From contig CABQAZ010000004.1 of the NCBI GenBank assembly GCA_902462295.1, positions 27,550 to 91,549 on the forward strand: DNA of 64,000 nucleotides, written 5' to 3'. The DNA is from an uncultured Clostridium sp. Its GTDB lineage: Bacteria > Bacillota > Clostridia > TANB77 > CAG-508. Shown piece by piece: positions 9,626 through 17,465 of the stretch (its first letter is position 1; each line of letters starts with the position of its first letter). Position numbers and translations under genes: made by a program. The notes below the pieces were generated by a model, which saw only the letters and a program-made list of their open reading frames with translations, was not told the DNA's origin and searched no databases.

Positions 9626-9654
9626 ATTATATTCTCTTGTTTTAAGATTGTCAA
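9626..9654 (-). promoter_or_regulatory. Strong sigma-A promoter of the glyS T-box transcript
   Basis: Consensus TTGACA (9649-9654), exactly 17 nt, consensus TATAAT (9626-9631) on the minus strand, just upstream of T-box stem I. Confidence 0.92.
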
Positions 9655-9683
9655 TAATTAATAGAAAACTTTTAGTGCCCTTT

Positions 9684-10817
9684 TTATACAAATTCTTCCC
9701 AAACTAAATTAGCTAAATCAATTCCTCTATTTGTAAGTTTAATGTAATCTTCATCAACAACAATCAATTTTTCATCAGTCAATTTTTTTAATTGATTTCT
9801 AAATAAATAAATTGGATTATCCCCAAACCTATTTTTAAACTCGCTTATTTGTATACCATCAATCTGACGTAATCCCAGTAACATATATTCTTTTTTAGTA
9901 TCATCTTCTTTTTGAATTTCATGAATAATTCTGTTTCTATCTAATCTTTCTGCTTTTATATTTTTTATATATTCCTTAATATTTTCTGTATTAGAATATC
10001 TTGTAATATCTCTATAAGAATGGCTTGCAACTCCAAACCCATAATATTGGCTTTGATTCCAACAATTCACATTATGTCTTGATTCATACCCTTTTTTGGC
10101 AAAATTAGATATTTCATAATGTCTATATCCATTTAATTCTAATGAATTCTTTACATACCAATACATATTTCTTTCTGTGTCTTCATCAGGTAATTCCATT
10201 TCACATTTTTGTATCTTATTTGCAATAGGAGTTCCGTCTTCTACAATAAGAGAATATACTGATATATGCTCAGGTTTCAATTTTATTACTTCTTCTAAAC
10301 TTTCTTTTAAATCTTTTATTCTCTGATTAGGAATTCCTAACATTAAATCTACATTTATATTTTTGAATCCTACTTTTCTTGCCATTTTATATGTTTCCAA
10401 AAATTGCTCAAAGTTATGTATTCGTCCTAATTGTTTTAATATACTATCTTGAGCACTTTGTAATCCTATACTTAATCTATTTATTCCACATTTTTTATAA
10501 TCTTCTAGTTTTTCTTTTGTTACTGTTCCTGGATTAACTTCTATTGTTATTTCTGCCTCTTTTGCTACATCTTTATTTTTTATTTCTTCTATAATTTGTT
10601 TTATATATTTACTTTCTATATATGATGGTGTTCCTCCTCCTATATAAATTGTAGTTATTTGTGATTGAATATTTTGAAGTTTTATTTCCTTTTTTAATGC
10701 TTTTATATAATCTTCTATCAAGTTATCTTTATTACTATATGAAACAAAATCACAATAATAACATTTCTGCTTACAAAATGGTATATGTACATACACACCT
10801 ATTTCTTTATTTTTCAT
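9684..10817 (-). CDS. hemW: Radical SAM heme chaperone HemW
   Basis: 377 residues. The radical-SAM 4Fe-4S motif CKQKCYYC is at C15, C19, C22. GGGTPS near residue 61 and GLQSAQDSILKQLGRIH near 140 are typical of HemW, and the C-terminal HemN-like domain ends LTNRGIDLANLVWEEFV. Often misannotated as coproporphyrinogen III oxidase, HemW is thought to deliver heme to target proteins. It overlaps the whiA stop by 11 nt, with its SD GGAGA inside whiA, so the two are translationally coupled. Confidence 0.93.
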   Translation of the reverse strand: MKNKEIGVYVHIPFCKQKCYYCDFVSYSNKDNLIEDYIKALKKEIKLQNIQSQITTIYIGGGTPSYIESKYIKQIIEEIKNKDVAKEAEITIEVNPGTVTKEKLEDYKKCGINRLSIGLQSAQDSILKQLGRIHNFEQFLETYKMARKVGFKNINVDLMLGIPNQRIKDLKESLEEVIKLKPEHISVYSLIVEDGTPIANKIQKCEMELPDEDTERNMYWYVKNSLELNGYRHYEISNFAKKGYESRHNVNCWNQSQYYGFGVASHSYRDITRYSNTENIKEYIKNIKAERLDRNRIIHEIQKEDDTKKEYMLLGLRQIDGIQISEFKNRFGDNPIYLFRNQLKKLTDEKLIVVDEDYIKLTNRGIDLANLVWEEFV

Positions 10818-11652
10818 TTGCTATCTCCATTATTTTTTTTAATCTATAATTTACTCCTGATTTTCCTACAGGTTGTTTTAGCATTTTTCCTAATTCTACT
10901 AAACTTGCATTAGGATTTTTCATTCTTAATTCTGCTATTTCTTTTAAATTTTCATCCATTTTTTCAAATTTTTTATTTTTCTTTAAACTTTTTATTGCCT
11001 CTATTTGCTCTATCGAAGCATTTATTGTTTTATTTAAATTCGCTGTTTCACAATTTACTATTCTATTTATCTTGTTGTTCATTTCTCTTTGTACTCGTAT
11101 TTCTTCAAATTTTATGACTGATTTATTGGCACCTAATAATGCTAAAAATTTAGAGATTTCTTCTCCATCTTTTAAATATATTGCATATTCATTGTTTTTT
11201 TCAATTATATTGCTTTTTATATCATATTTCATTAAGTATTCCATTATTTTTTTTGCATTTTCACTTTTTGAAATTCCTATTTCTAAATGATATTTTTTTT
11301 CTGGATTATTTATCGAACCAGAACCTAAATATACTCCTCTTATTAACCATTTTATTTGTTCTAAATTAAGTTTTTCAATATTTTCTATTTCTTTTATATA
11401 TTTTTTATTTACTTTTATAGAAAATAAATTTCCCTGAATTGCTATGTCATAATTATTTATATTTGAATTGTTTAATAATCTTGAAAATCTATTTATATTA
11501 TATTCATTTTCTGTACTAAATTTTATGTTGTTCTTTTCTTCTGAAATATTACTACTTATTAAATATCCCATTAATTCGTATTTAACAACTTCTTTATCAG
11601 AAAGATTTTCTAATTTGCTTATCTCTTCTTTTAATTCTGTTGAAAATGACAT
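10807..11652 (-). CDS. whiA: DNA-binding protein WhiA
   Basis: 281 residues from MSFSTELKEEISK, chosen because AAGGAG lies 5 nt before this ATG (an in-frame ATG at 11667 lies upstream of that SD). N-terminal LAGLIDADG-like homing-endonuclease fold (GVYLGSGSINNPEKKYHLEI near 110-130), then a C-terminal helix-turn-helix with NPNASLVELGKMLKQPVGKSGVNYRLKKI near the end. WhiA is a conserved Gram-positive protein linked to division and sporulation. The usual neighbours yvcJ/yvcK are absent here. It sits instead between prmC and hemW. Confidence 0.95.
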   Translation of the reverse strand: MSFSTELKEEISKLENLSDKEVVKYELMGYLISSNISEEKNNIKFSTENEYNINRFSRLLNNSNINNYDIAIQGNLFSIKVNKKYIKEIENIEKLNLEQIKWLIRGVYLGSGSINNPEKKYHLEIGISKSENAKKIMEYLMKYDIKSNIIEKNNEYAIYLKDGEEISKFLALLGANKSVIKFEEIRVQREMNNKINRIVNCETANLNKTINASIEQIEAIKSLKKNKKFEKMDENLKEIAELRMKNPNASLVELGKMLKQPVGKSGVNYRLKKIMEIANEK

Positions 11653-11671
11653 TTGTTCTCCTTTCATTACA

Positions 11672-12511
11672 TTAATTTACTTGTGTAATTATAACTCTAT
11701 CATTACCACATAAATCTTTTTTGCAATATGTATCTATATAATGTTTTTCTTTTTCTATAATTTCTAATACTTCTTTTTTTTGATCATACCCTATTTCAAA
11801 ACATAAATAACTTTTAAATTTCAAATATTCTATCGCTTGTTTTGTAATTTTTCTATAAAATTCTAGACCATCACTTCCACCATCTAGTGCAATTTCAGGT
11901 TCTCTTTGAACTTCAATACTTAAAAGTTTAATATCTTCTTTTTTTATGTATGGCGGATTAGAAACAATAATGTCAAACTTCATTTTCTTTAAATTATTAA
12001 ATAGATTTGATTTTATAAATTTAACATTTGCTTCTAATTTGCTTGCATTTTTTCTTGCAACCTCTAATGCTTTTTCACTTATATCTACCGCAAATACTTC
12101 TGCATTTGCTAAATTTTTTTCTATTGATATTGCTATTGCTCCACTTCCTGTACATAAATCTAAAATTCTTGGTTTATCTATATTTTTTGCTATTTTTATA
12201 ACTTCTTCTACTAGTATTTCAGTATCAGGTCTTGGTATTAATACATCTTCATTTACATAAAAATCCATTTTCATGAATTCTTGAGAATGTGTTATATGTT
12301 GTAACGGAATTCCTTTTGTTAGTTTTTCTATATTTATGAAATATTCCCATTGTTCTTTTTTTCCTATTTCTTCATTGTCATATATTATTAAATATTGCCT
12401 ACTTTTTTTTAATATGTATTGTAGTAATAATCTTGATTTTAATTTAGGACTTTCTACATTATTATTTTTTAATATTATCATTCCTTTTTTTAATGTTTCT
12501 TTTATTGTCAT
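11672..12511 (-). CDS. prmC: Peptide chain release factor N5-glutamine methyltransferase
   Basis: 279 residues from MTIKETLKKG (SD GGTGGTG, 5 nt spacing), preferred to an upstream in-frame ATG at 12547. PrmC methylates the GGQ glutamine of RF1/RF2. Helical N-terminal substrate domain, then the SAM-binding motif ILDLCTGSGAIAISIEKN and the catalytic NPPYIKKEDI, with IPRPDTEILVEEV between them. All are typical. Only 19 nt separate it from the whiA start. Confidence 0.95.
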   Translation of the reverse strand: MTIKETLKKGMIILKNNNVESPKLKSRLLLQYILKKSRQYLIIYDNEEIGKKEQWEYFINIEKLTKGIPLQHITHSQEFMKMDFYVNEDVLIPRPDTEILVEEVIKIAKNIDKPRILDLCTGSGAIAISIEKNLANAEVFAVDISEKALEVARKNASKLEANVKFIKSNLFNNLKKMKFDIIVSNPPYIKKEDIKLLSIEVQREPEIALDGGSDGLEFYRKITKQAIEYLKFKSYLCFEIGYDQKKEVLEIIEKEKHYIDTYCKKDLCGNDRVIITQVN

Positions 12512-12568
12512 ATTAACACCACCCTCTTTGCTATTACTATATACCATTTTATCTTTTTTTTCAATAGT

Positions 12569-12596
12569 AAAAGAGCAACTAAACTAGTTGCTCTTT
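12569..12596 (-). terminator. Terminator overlapping the end of veg
   Basis: Minus strand: AAAGAGCAACTA, 3-nt loop, TAGTTGCTCTTT. The stem includes the last codons and stop of veg. A T-rich tract with eight Ts follows about 10 nt on. Also AT-rich enough to serve as a partial attenuator before prmC. Confidence 0.75.
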
Positions 12597-12887
12597 CATT
12601 TTTCTTTTTTTACTTTCTACTATTACTGGTGGTAATAGTGGACTATAATTTTCTCCATTAAATACATCTACTTCTACTGTTCTTGTTAGTAAATCTGTGT
12701 ATGTATATGATGCTGTTCTATCATTTTCTTCATATTTTACTACAAAAAGATTAGAATATGCTTTTTCTATTGTACCTTCTTTTGCAAATTCTTTGCTTCT
12801 TCCTAACGAACCTTTAACAATTATCTTTTGACCTATTTTATCATTAATATCTGTTTTCAAATTTGATATGTCAGTCCTACAAATCAT
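12579..12887 (-). CDS. veg: Veg family protein
   Basis: 102 residues, similar to B. subtilis Veg (about 86). An SH3-like small protein tied to biofilm regulation and spore outgrowth. Matching features are ISNLKTDINDKIGQKIIVKGSLGRSK and the later SYTYTDLLTRTVEVDVF, which parallels SYSYADVLTETVEL in Bacillus. It lies directly downstream of yabG, as in Bacillus. The longer C-terminal tail (PLLPPVIVESKKRKMKEQLV) is extra. A strong promoter lies upstream. Confidence 0.88.
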   Translation of the reverse strand: MICRTDISNLKTDINDKIGQKIIVKGSLGRSKEFAKEGTIEKAYSNLFVVKYEENDRTASYTYTDLLTRTVEVDVFNGENYSPLLPPVIVESKKRKMKEQLV

Positions 12888-12917
12888 TAAATCACCTACT
12901 TTGCTTAAGATATTTTA

Positions 12918-12946
12918 AATATATCATTTGTAGGTGATTTTGTCAA
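12918..12946 (-). promoter_or_regulatory. Promoter of veg with flanking inverted repeat
   Basis: Minus strand TTGACA (12941-12946), 17 nt, TATATT (12918-12923). The spacer contains AAATCACCTAC, which recurs inverted as GTAGGTGATTT over the veg SD (12891-12901). Confidence 0.75.
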
Positions 12947-13039
12947 AGCATGTATTTTATTGTCATTTTCCTGTTTCCCACTAATTTCAACGGTTACACG
13001 TTATGTTTTATCTTTTGTTACATTTGTATTACATTTATA

Positions 13040-13865
13040 TTACAAAATTATTACATTCTTTTTTCCTCTTGCTCCAAGTCCATTAACACCCTTTTTTCCA
13101 TCTCTAAGTTCATCTACAAAATCATCAATCGTTATATATCTATTTTTGTCGGCTATTGCTATACTTTTTGCAACAACCAATGGATCAAGAAAATCAATTA
13201 ATATTCTTGCTGGTGATGAGGCAAAATTTGCTCCTGCTTCCATTAATGCTTCAAAATAACTTTGACATGCTCCTGCAAATATTACCAGATTTTTACCATG
13301 TTTTTCATCATATCTTCTTGCTTCTTTTACTGTTTGGATAAAATGCCTCGAATTTCGATAATTATATATGTCTCTATATCTTGCTCCATTTTTTATCATT
13401 CCATCATGCCCGAGTTATAACAAGTATTTCTGGATTATAAATTGTAAGTAATCTATATACTACCTTTGACTGTCTATTTTCTGGAATATTTTTTACAGTT
13501 GCATTTAACCCCATTTTTTTATAATACATTATTGATTTTGCACTATATCTTTTATCACCGTCTAAATGCAATATTCTACCTGTATGAATTATTTCTTTTC
13601 TTCTACTATTATGTTCAATTATTTTTTCTTTTTGAATTTTATTTATTATTCTTTTTTCAAATTCTTTTTCTCTTTTTATTTGTTCTTCTTTGCCAACTAT
13701 TTTTAAATCTTCAACTGGTGCATCTGCTTCAACTCTTACATCAATTCCTTTTAATATTGCTATTTTTTGACCATTTGCTAATTTTAATATTTTTTTTACA
13801 TAAAACATTATGTCATTTTCGTATGAATTCCTACTAATTATGTCACCTTTTTTTATTTCTTTCAC
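13040..13865 (-). pseudogene. yabG: Sporulation-specific protease YabG, split by +1 shift at a CGG codon
   Basis: YabG is a cysteine protease that processes spore coat proteins. The first frame (13865 to a TGA at 13404) gives 153 residues from MKEIKKGDIISRNSY to PEILVITRA. The second frame then carries MIKNGARYRDIYNYRNS to the stop at 13040. Dropping one base at 13412 (the C of codon 152, CGG) joins them as VIT-GHDGMIKNG, matching the conserved TGHD of YabG, and gives about 274 residues, near the normal 290. Everything else is intact and well conserved. It may be a recent pseudogene, a sequencing error, or a gene read by +1 frameshifting (see findings). Synteny with veg supports the identity. 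Confidence 0.88.
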
Positions 13866-13977
13866 AATATCACCTCTAATCTTGTATACAAATTTAGGCT
13901 AATATAGTTTATTCTCTTTCGACATATTTTGACACACAAATATTGTTATATGTTAATAGTTTTCATAGTTATTTTAT

Positions 13978-14047
13978 AAAAAGTTCTTGAAATATAAGCT
14001 TTGAATGCAATGACGAATGTGTATGGAAAAATTTTAGAAATTCTTTA
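13978..14047. repeat. Partial copy of the long palindromic element (left arm)
   Basis: About 70 bp matching the left arm and first internal segment of copies A-D, from CTTGAAATATAAGC through GAATGTGTATGG to TTTTAGAAATTC. The right half is missing. It occupies the divergent gap between yabG and the DUF4364 gene. Confidence 0.75.
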
Positions 14048-14106
14048 TATTAAATAAATAAACTATTAATCTATAACCAAATATTAATTATTGTATATAT
14101 ATTTTC

Positions 14107-14135
14107 TTTACTAATCCATTTTTCCGTGATATAAT
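14107..14135 (+). promoter_or_regulatory. Promoter of the DUF4364-nth operon
   Basis: TTTACT (14107-14112), 17 nt, TATAAT (14130-14135), about 30 nt before the start codon. Confidence 0.65.
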
Positions 14136-14166
14136 ATTCAAAGAAATTTTGAAAAGGAGGACTCTT

Positions 14167-14712
14167 ATGGAAAAATCTATTACAGACTTAGCAGAAAATA
14201 AAGTATTAATTTTATATTTATTAAACAAATTGTCAGATGGAATCAAAAGTGACAATCTATACAAAATTGTTTCATCTGCAAATAATATTAACTATTTTTA
14301 TTTTCAAGAATTATTAACAGATTTAATTGATACAAACCTAGTTGGTTCCTTTACAAAAGAAGAAGATACATTTGTAAAAATCACTTCAGATGGTCAAAAT
14401 TCATTATCACTTACAAAATCTCTTTTACCAGGGATTCTAAAATTAAAAGCAGATAATATCTTTAAAGATGAAGTCTCAAATATAGCTGAAGAATCTTCTA
14501 TTATTACAGAATACATACCAAAAGATGAAAATAATTATACTGTAAAATGTAAAATTGTCGAAAAAACAGAAACAATTTTTGAAATATCAACATTTGCAGG
14601 TTCAAGAGATAGAGCAAAACAAATTTCTGATAATTGGAAAAATAATGCTAATAAAATTTACCCAAAGATAATTAATCTACTTTTAAATGGAGAAAAAAAT
14701 GAAGAAAACTGA
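14167..14712 (+). CDS. DUF4364 family protein
   Basis: 181 residues from ATG 14167, chosen because AAAAGGAGG lies just upstream (an in-frame ATG at 14149 precedes the SD). The start ITDLAENKVLILYLLNKLSDGIKSDNLYKIV resembles a winged-helix domain and fits DUF4364, a Clostridia-specific family of unknown function, possibly a transcription factor. The C-terminal half is a beta-rich segment (YTVKCKIVEKTETIFEISTF). It overlaps nth by 14 nt, so the two are co-translated. Confidence 0.75.
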   Translation: MEKSITDLAENKVLILYLLNKLSDGIKSDNLYKIVSSANNINYFYFQELLTDLIDTNLVGSFTKEEDTFVKITSDGQNSLSLTKSLLPGILKLKADNIFKDEVSNIAEESSIITEYIPKDENNYTVKCKIVEKTETIFEISTFAGSRDRAKQISDNWKNNANKIYPKIINLLLNGEKNEEN

Positions 14713-15343
14713 TATAAATAAATTTGTGGAAATATTGAAAACTACATATCCTGATGCAACATGTAGTTTGGATTTCGAAACACCTTTTCAAATGGTTGTA
14801 GCTGTTATGCTTTCAGCACAATGTACTGATGAAAGAGTAAATAAAACAACTCCTGCTTTATTTAAGAAATGCAAAGATATCCAAGATTTTGCAAATATTG
14901 ATATTACGGAGCTTGAATCAATTATACATCCTTGTGGATTTTATAAAAACAAGGCTAAAAATATAAAATTATGTGCAAAACAAATTTTAGAGAATTATAA
15001 TGGTGAAGTCCCTCATTCTATGGACGAGTTATTAACTTTAGCTGGAATTGGTCGTAAAAGTGCAAATGTAATTTTACTTGAAGCCTTTGGTATTGCTAAT
15101 GGAATTGCAGTTGATACTCATGCAAAAAGAATCTCTAATAGAATTGGTCTTTCTACTGAAAAAGAACCAGAAAAAATTGAACAAGATTTACTAAAAATTT
15201 TTCCAAAAAAATATTTAAAAGACATCAATCATCTTTTTGTTTGGCATGGTCGAAAAACTTGTGATTCACGTAAACCAAATTGTGAACAATGTACAGTTAA
15301 AGAATATTGTTTATATTTTAATAATACATCAAAAAAATCTTAA
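14699..15343 (+). CDS. nth: Endonuclease III
   Basis: 214-residue base-excision DNA glycosylase/AP lyase for oxidised pyrimidines. The helix-hairpin-helix LAGIGRKSANVIL carries the catalytic lysine K120. The catalytic aspartate is D139 in AVDTHAKR. The C-terminal 4Fe-4S loop is C-x6-C-x2-C-x5-C (CDSRKPNCEQCTVKEYC). Start chosen at 14699 because GGAG lies about 6 nt upstream, inside the previous gene. Confidence 0.96.
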   Translation: MKKTDINKFVEILKTTYPDATCSLDFETPFQMVVAVMLSAQCTDERVNKTTPALFKKCKDIQDFANIDITELESIIHPCGFYKNKAKNIKLCAKQILENYNGEVPHSMDELLTLAGIGRKSANVILLEAFGIANGIAVDTHAKRISNRIGLSTEKEPEKIEQDLLKIFPKKYLKDINHLFVWHGRKTCDSRKPNCEQCTVKEYCLYFNNTSKKS

Positions 15344-15394
15344 TGTATATTTATTTTTTTTTTGAAGATACTATGTTAATAAGAGGTGATATCT

Positions 15395-15526
15395 TTGACA
15401 AATATTAATTGTTCTTTAGATTGTATTTATCAAATAGATGGAAAATGCTCTTATGATATTATTTCTAATTCAAATTTATGCACTAATTCTGAATGTGCAT
15501 ATTATAGCAAATTACTTCAAAAATAA
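15395..15526 (+). CDS. 43-residue Cys-rich small protein, TTG start
   Basis: An SD (AGAGGTGAT) followed by TTG opens a 43-codon frame ending at TAA 15524. The sequence has five cysteines in a C-x3-C-x8-C-x10-C-x5-C pattern (NCSLDCIYQ, GKCSYD, LCTNSECAYY). Similar tiny Cys-rich proteins occur in many Clostridia, sometimes misnamed as hydroxymyristoyl-ACP dehydratase. A metal-binding knuckle is plausible. No ATG is possible in frame, so it is easily missed. It is followed at once by a strong terminator. Confidence 0.65.
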   Translation: MTNINCSLDCIYQIDGKCSYDIISNSNLCTNSECAYYSKLLQK

Positions 15527-15538
15527 TTTGTTTAATGC

Positions 15539-15582
15539 AAAAGTCAACCCGAAAAATAATCGAGTTGACTTTTGTTATTTTT
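15539..15582. terminator. Bidirectional terminator between the small Cys protein and spoIIP
   Basis: AAAAGTCAAC and GTTGACTTTT flank an inner CGA/TCG pair and an A/T-rich loop, with T tracts on both sides. It serves the converging transcripts. Confidence 0.85.
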
Positions 15583-16729
15583 TATATTCATTTAAAACAT
15601 TAGCAAGATATTTCATACTATTTAAACATTGCTCAAGTGTATTTCCTGTTGCTCCTACTTCAATAATACATGCTGCCTTTCCAAGATGTTGATTATATCT
15701 AGAATTTCTTACAATTATAGGTTTAAACAATCCTGGATACATTTCATTTGCTTTTTGTTGTAGTTCTATTGCAAATTTTAAATTTGATTTCCATTCTGGA
15801 TGATATAATCCTCCTCCATTTGTTCCTATAACCAACATAAGCTGTGCAACTGTATCTTCTCCTATTTTTACACTTGGGTCATAATTGCTTTTGCTTCCGA
15901 TTGCATCTCTATGTAAATCTATTATAATATCACTTGGATTTGCCTTTAATATATTTTCAACTGTCGTCTTTGATCTTGTATATGAACCAGTATATGCTGG
16001 ATAATCATGATATGTTTTATCATGTGTTACACAAAAACCATATCCCATTAAATAGTTTGTGAGTTCATCTCCAACTCTTGCAACTGAAAAATTTAAATCT
16101 GTTGTTCTAAAATTTCCAGTTTGTTGATAATTATATTGTTCAGTTGGTGTATAACTTTCACATGTATGTGTATGAAAAATAGTAATATTTTCTTTATTTA
16201 TATTTATTTCTGTTTCTAATATAGTTTCATTAATTTCATAAGATGTTTCATTTTTTATTTTTACACCATTATATTCCACATTACAACTTTCTTTTATCGG
16301 ATTTTGTGTTACAATTTCTGTTTTTACTTCTGTTTGTTCAGCTTTTGCTTCTTGATTTTTATTTTCATTGATATTTTCACTATTATTTACTTCAACTTCA
16401 TTTTCTTCATTTACCTGCTCATCTGAAGTTTCTTGTATTTGTGATATTCTGGCTAATTCTATATCTAATATTTTTCCTGAAAATGTTTTTTGGTTTTCTT
16501 CTTCCTCTTCTTTTATAATATTATTAGATTTGTAATTAGTACTTACTATTGCTGGAATTTCACTATTTAAACATTTCACTATTTGTTCTGATATATTTAT
16601 TTGTAATATTTTACTTGTTTTAAATTTACTTATTATTTGTGTTATTACAAATAATATTATTATAATTACCACAATTATGGATATTCTCATTAATGATTTT
16701 TTTGCATTTATTATTGTAACATTAAACAT
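15575..16729 (-). CDS. spoIIP: Stage II sporulation protein P
   Basis: 384 residues. SpoIIP is the amidase/endopeptidase of the DMP complex that thins septal peptidoglycan during engulfment. One N-terminal TM helix (residues 14-32), a low-complexity Glu/Asn-rich linker to about 180, then the SpoIIP amidase domain. The domain contains IFHTHTCESYTP (zinc His), IIIDLHRDAIG, LVIGTNGGGLYHPEW and ACIIEVGATGNTLEQC. SD AAGGAG lies 6 nt upstream. Its presence supports a true endospore former. Confidence 0.92.
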   Translation of the reverse strand: MFNVTIINAKKSLMRISIIVVIIIILFVITQIISKFKTSKILQINISEQIVKCLNSEIPAIVSTNYKSNNIIKEEEEENQKTFSGKILDIELARISQIQETSDEQVNEENEVEVNNSENINENKNQEAKAEQTEVKTEIVTQNPIKESCNVEYNGVKIKNETSYEINETILETEININKENITIFHTHTCESYTPTEQYNYQQTGNFRTTDLNFSVARVGDELTNYLMGYGFCVTHDKTYHDYPAYTGSYTRSKTTVENILKANPSDIIIDLHRDAIGSKSNYDPSVKIGEDTVAQLMLVIGTNGGGLYHPEWKSNLKFAIELQQKANEMYPGLFKPIIVRNSRYNQHLGKAACIIEVGATGNTLEQCLNSMKYLANVLNEYKK

Positions 16730-16804
16730 ATTTTTCTCCTTGTCCTAATGTTCCTATATATAATATATGCTTAATGTTTATAAAATAGAACTAGTATCTG
16801 TAAT

Positions 16805-17452
16805 TTATAATAGTCTAGGTTTTAATTCCAAATAAATTGGTTTTTCTTCTCTAATCATTGTACTTTTACCATGTCCTGGATAAACTATAGTTTCATCTGG
16901 TAAAACCATAAGTTTTTTCGTAATAGAACTTATGACTGATTCAAAATCTCCTGTTGGCACATCTGTTCTTCCCCATGTTCCTCTAAACAATGTATCTCCA
17001 GAAAATAATAATTTTTCTTCTTCACAATAAAGGCATGAGCCTCCAGATGTATGACCTGGAGTATGAATAACTTTAAATTGTAAATCTCCTAAATGAAGCA
17101 AGTCATTATCATCAACACGTGCATCTGTTTCTATAACTAATCCTTTATTTCCTATATACATTGTTAAATTTATATTAGAGTCTTTTAAATTTTCTGCCTC
17201 AAATCTTTGGGTTATAATTTTTCCTCCATACTTTTCTTTCAATTCTTGAACACCACCTATATGGTCTCCATGACAATGTGTTAAATATATATATTTTAAT
17301 TTAGCTTGTAAAATCTCAAGCATTTCTATTATTTTGTCTACATCTCCTGCTGGATCTATTACCATTGTTTCTTTTGTGTTTTCATCTTGGACAATATAAC
17401 AATTTGTTGCATCTCCTATCCAAGTTTCAATCTTTAGTTCTTTTAGAATCAT
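16805..17452 (-). CDS. Metallo-beta-lactamase-fold hydrolase (glyoxalase II-like)
   Basis: 215 residues from MILKELKIETW (AAGGAG 8 nt upstream), excluding an in-frame extension that overlaps rel. The zinc motif THCHGDHIGG has H59, H61, D63, H64. Further ligands are in HTPGHTSGG, SGDTLF and YPGHG. Small one-domain MBL proteins like this (YqgX/YcbL-like) hydrolyse thioesters such as S-lactoylglutathione analogues. The substrate here is unknown. It follows rel by 13 nt, in the same order as in several Clostridia. Confidence 0.9.
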   Translation of the reverse strand: MILKELKIETWIGDATNCYIVQDENTKETMVIDPAGDVDKIIEMLEILQAKLKYIYLTHCHGDHIGGVQELKEKYGGKIITQRFEAENLKDSNINLTMYIGNKGLVIETDARVDDNDLLHLGDLQFKVIHTPGHTSGGSCLYCEEEKLLFSGDTLFRGTWGRTDVPTGDFESVISSITKKLMVLPDETIVYPGHGKSTMIREEKPIYLELKPRLL

Positions 17453-17465
17453 TTCCTTTACTCCT

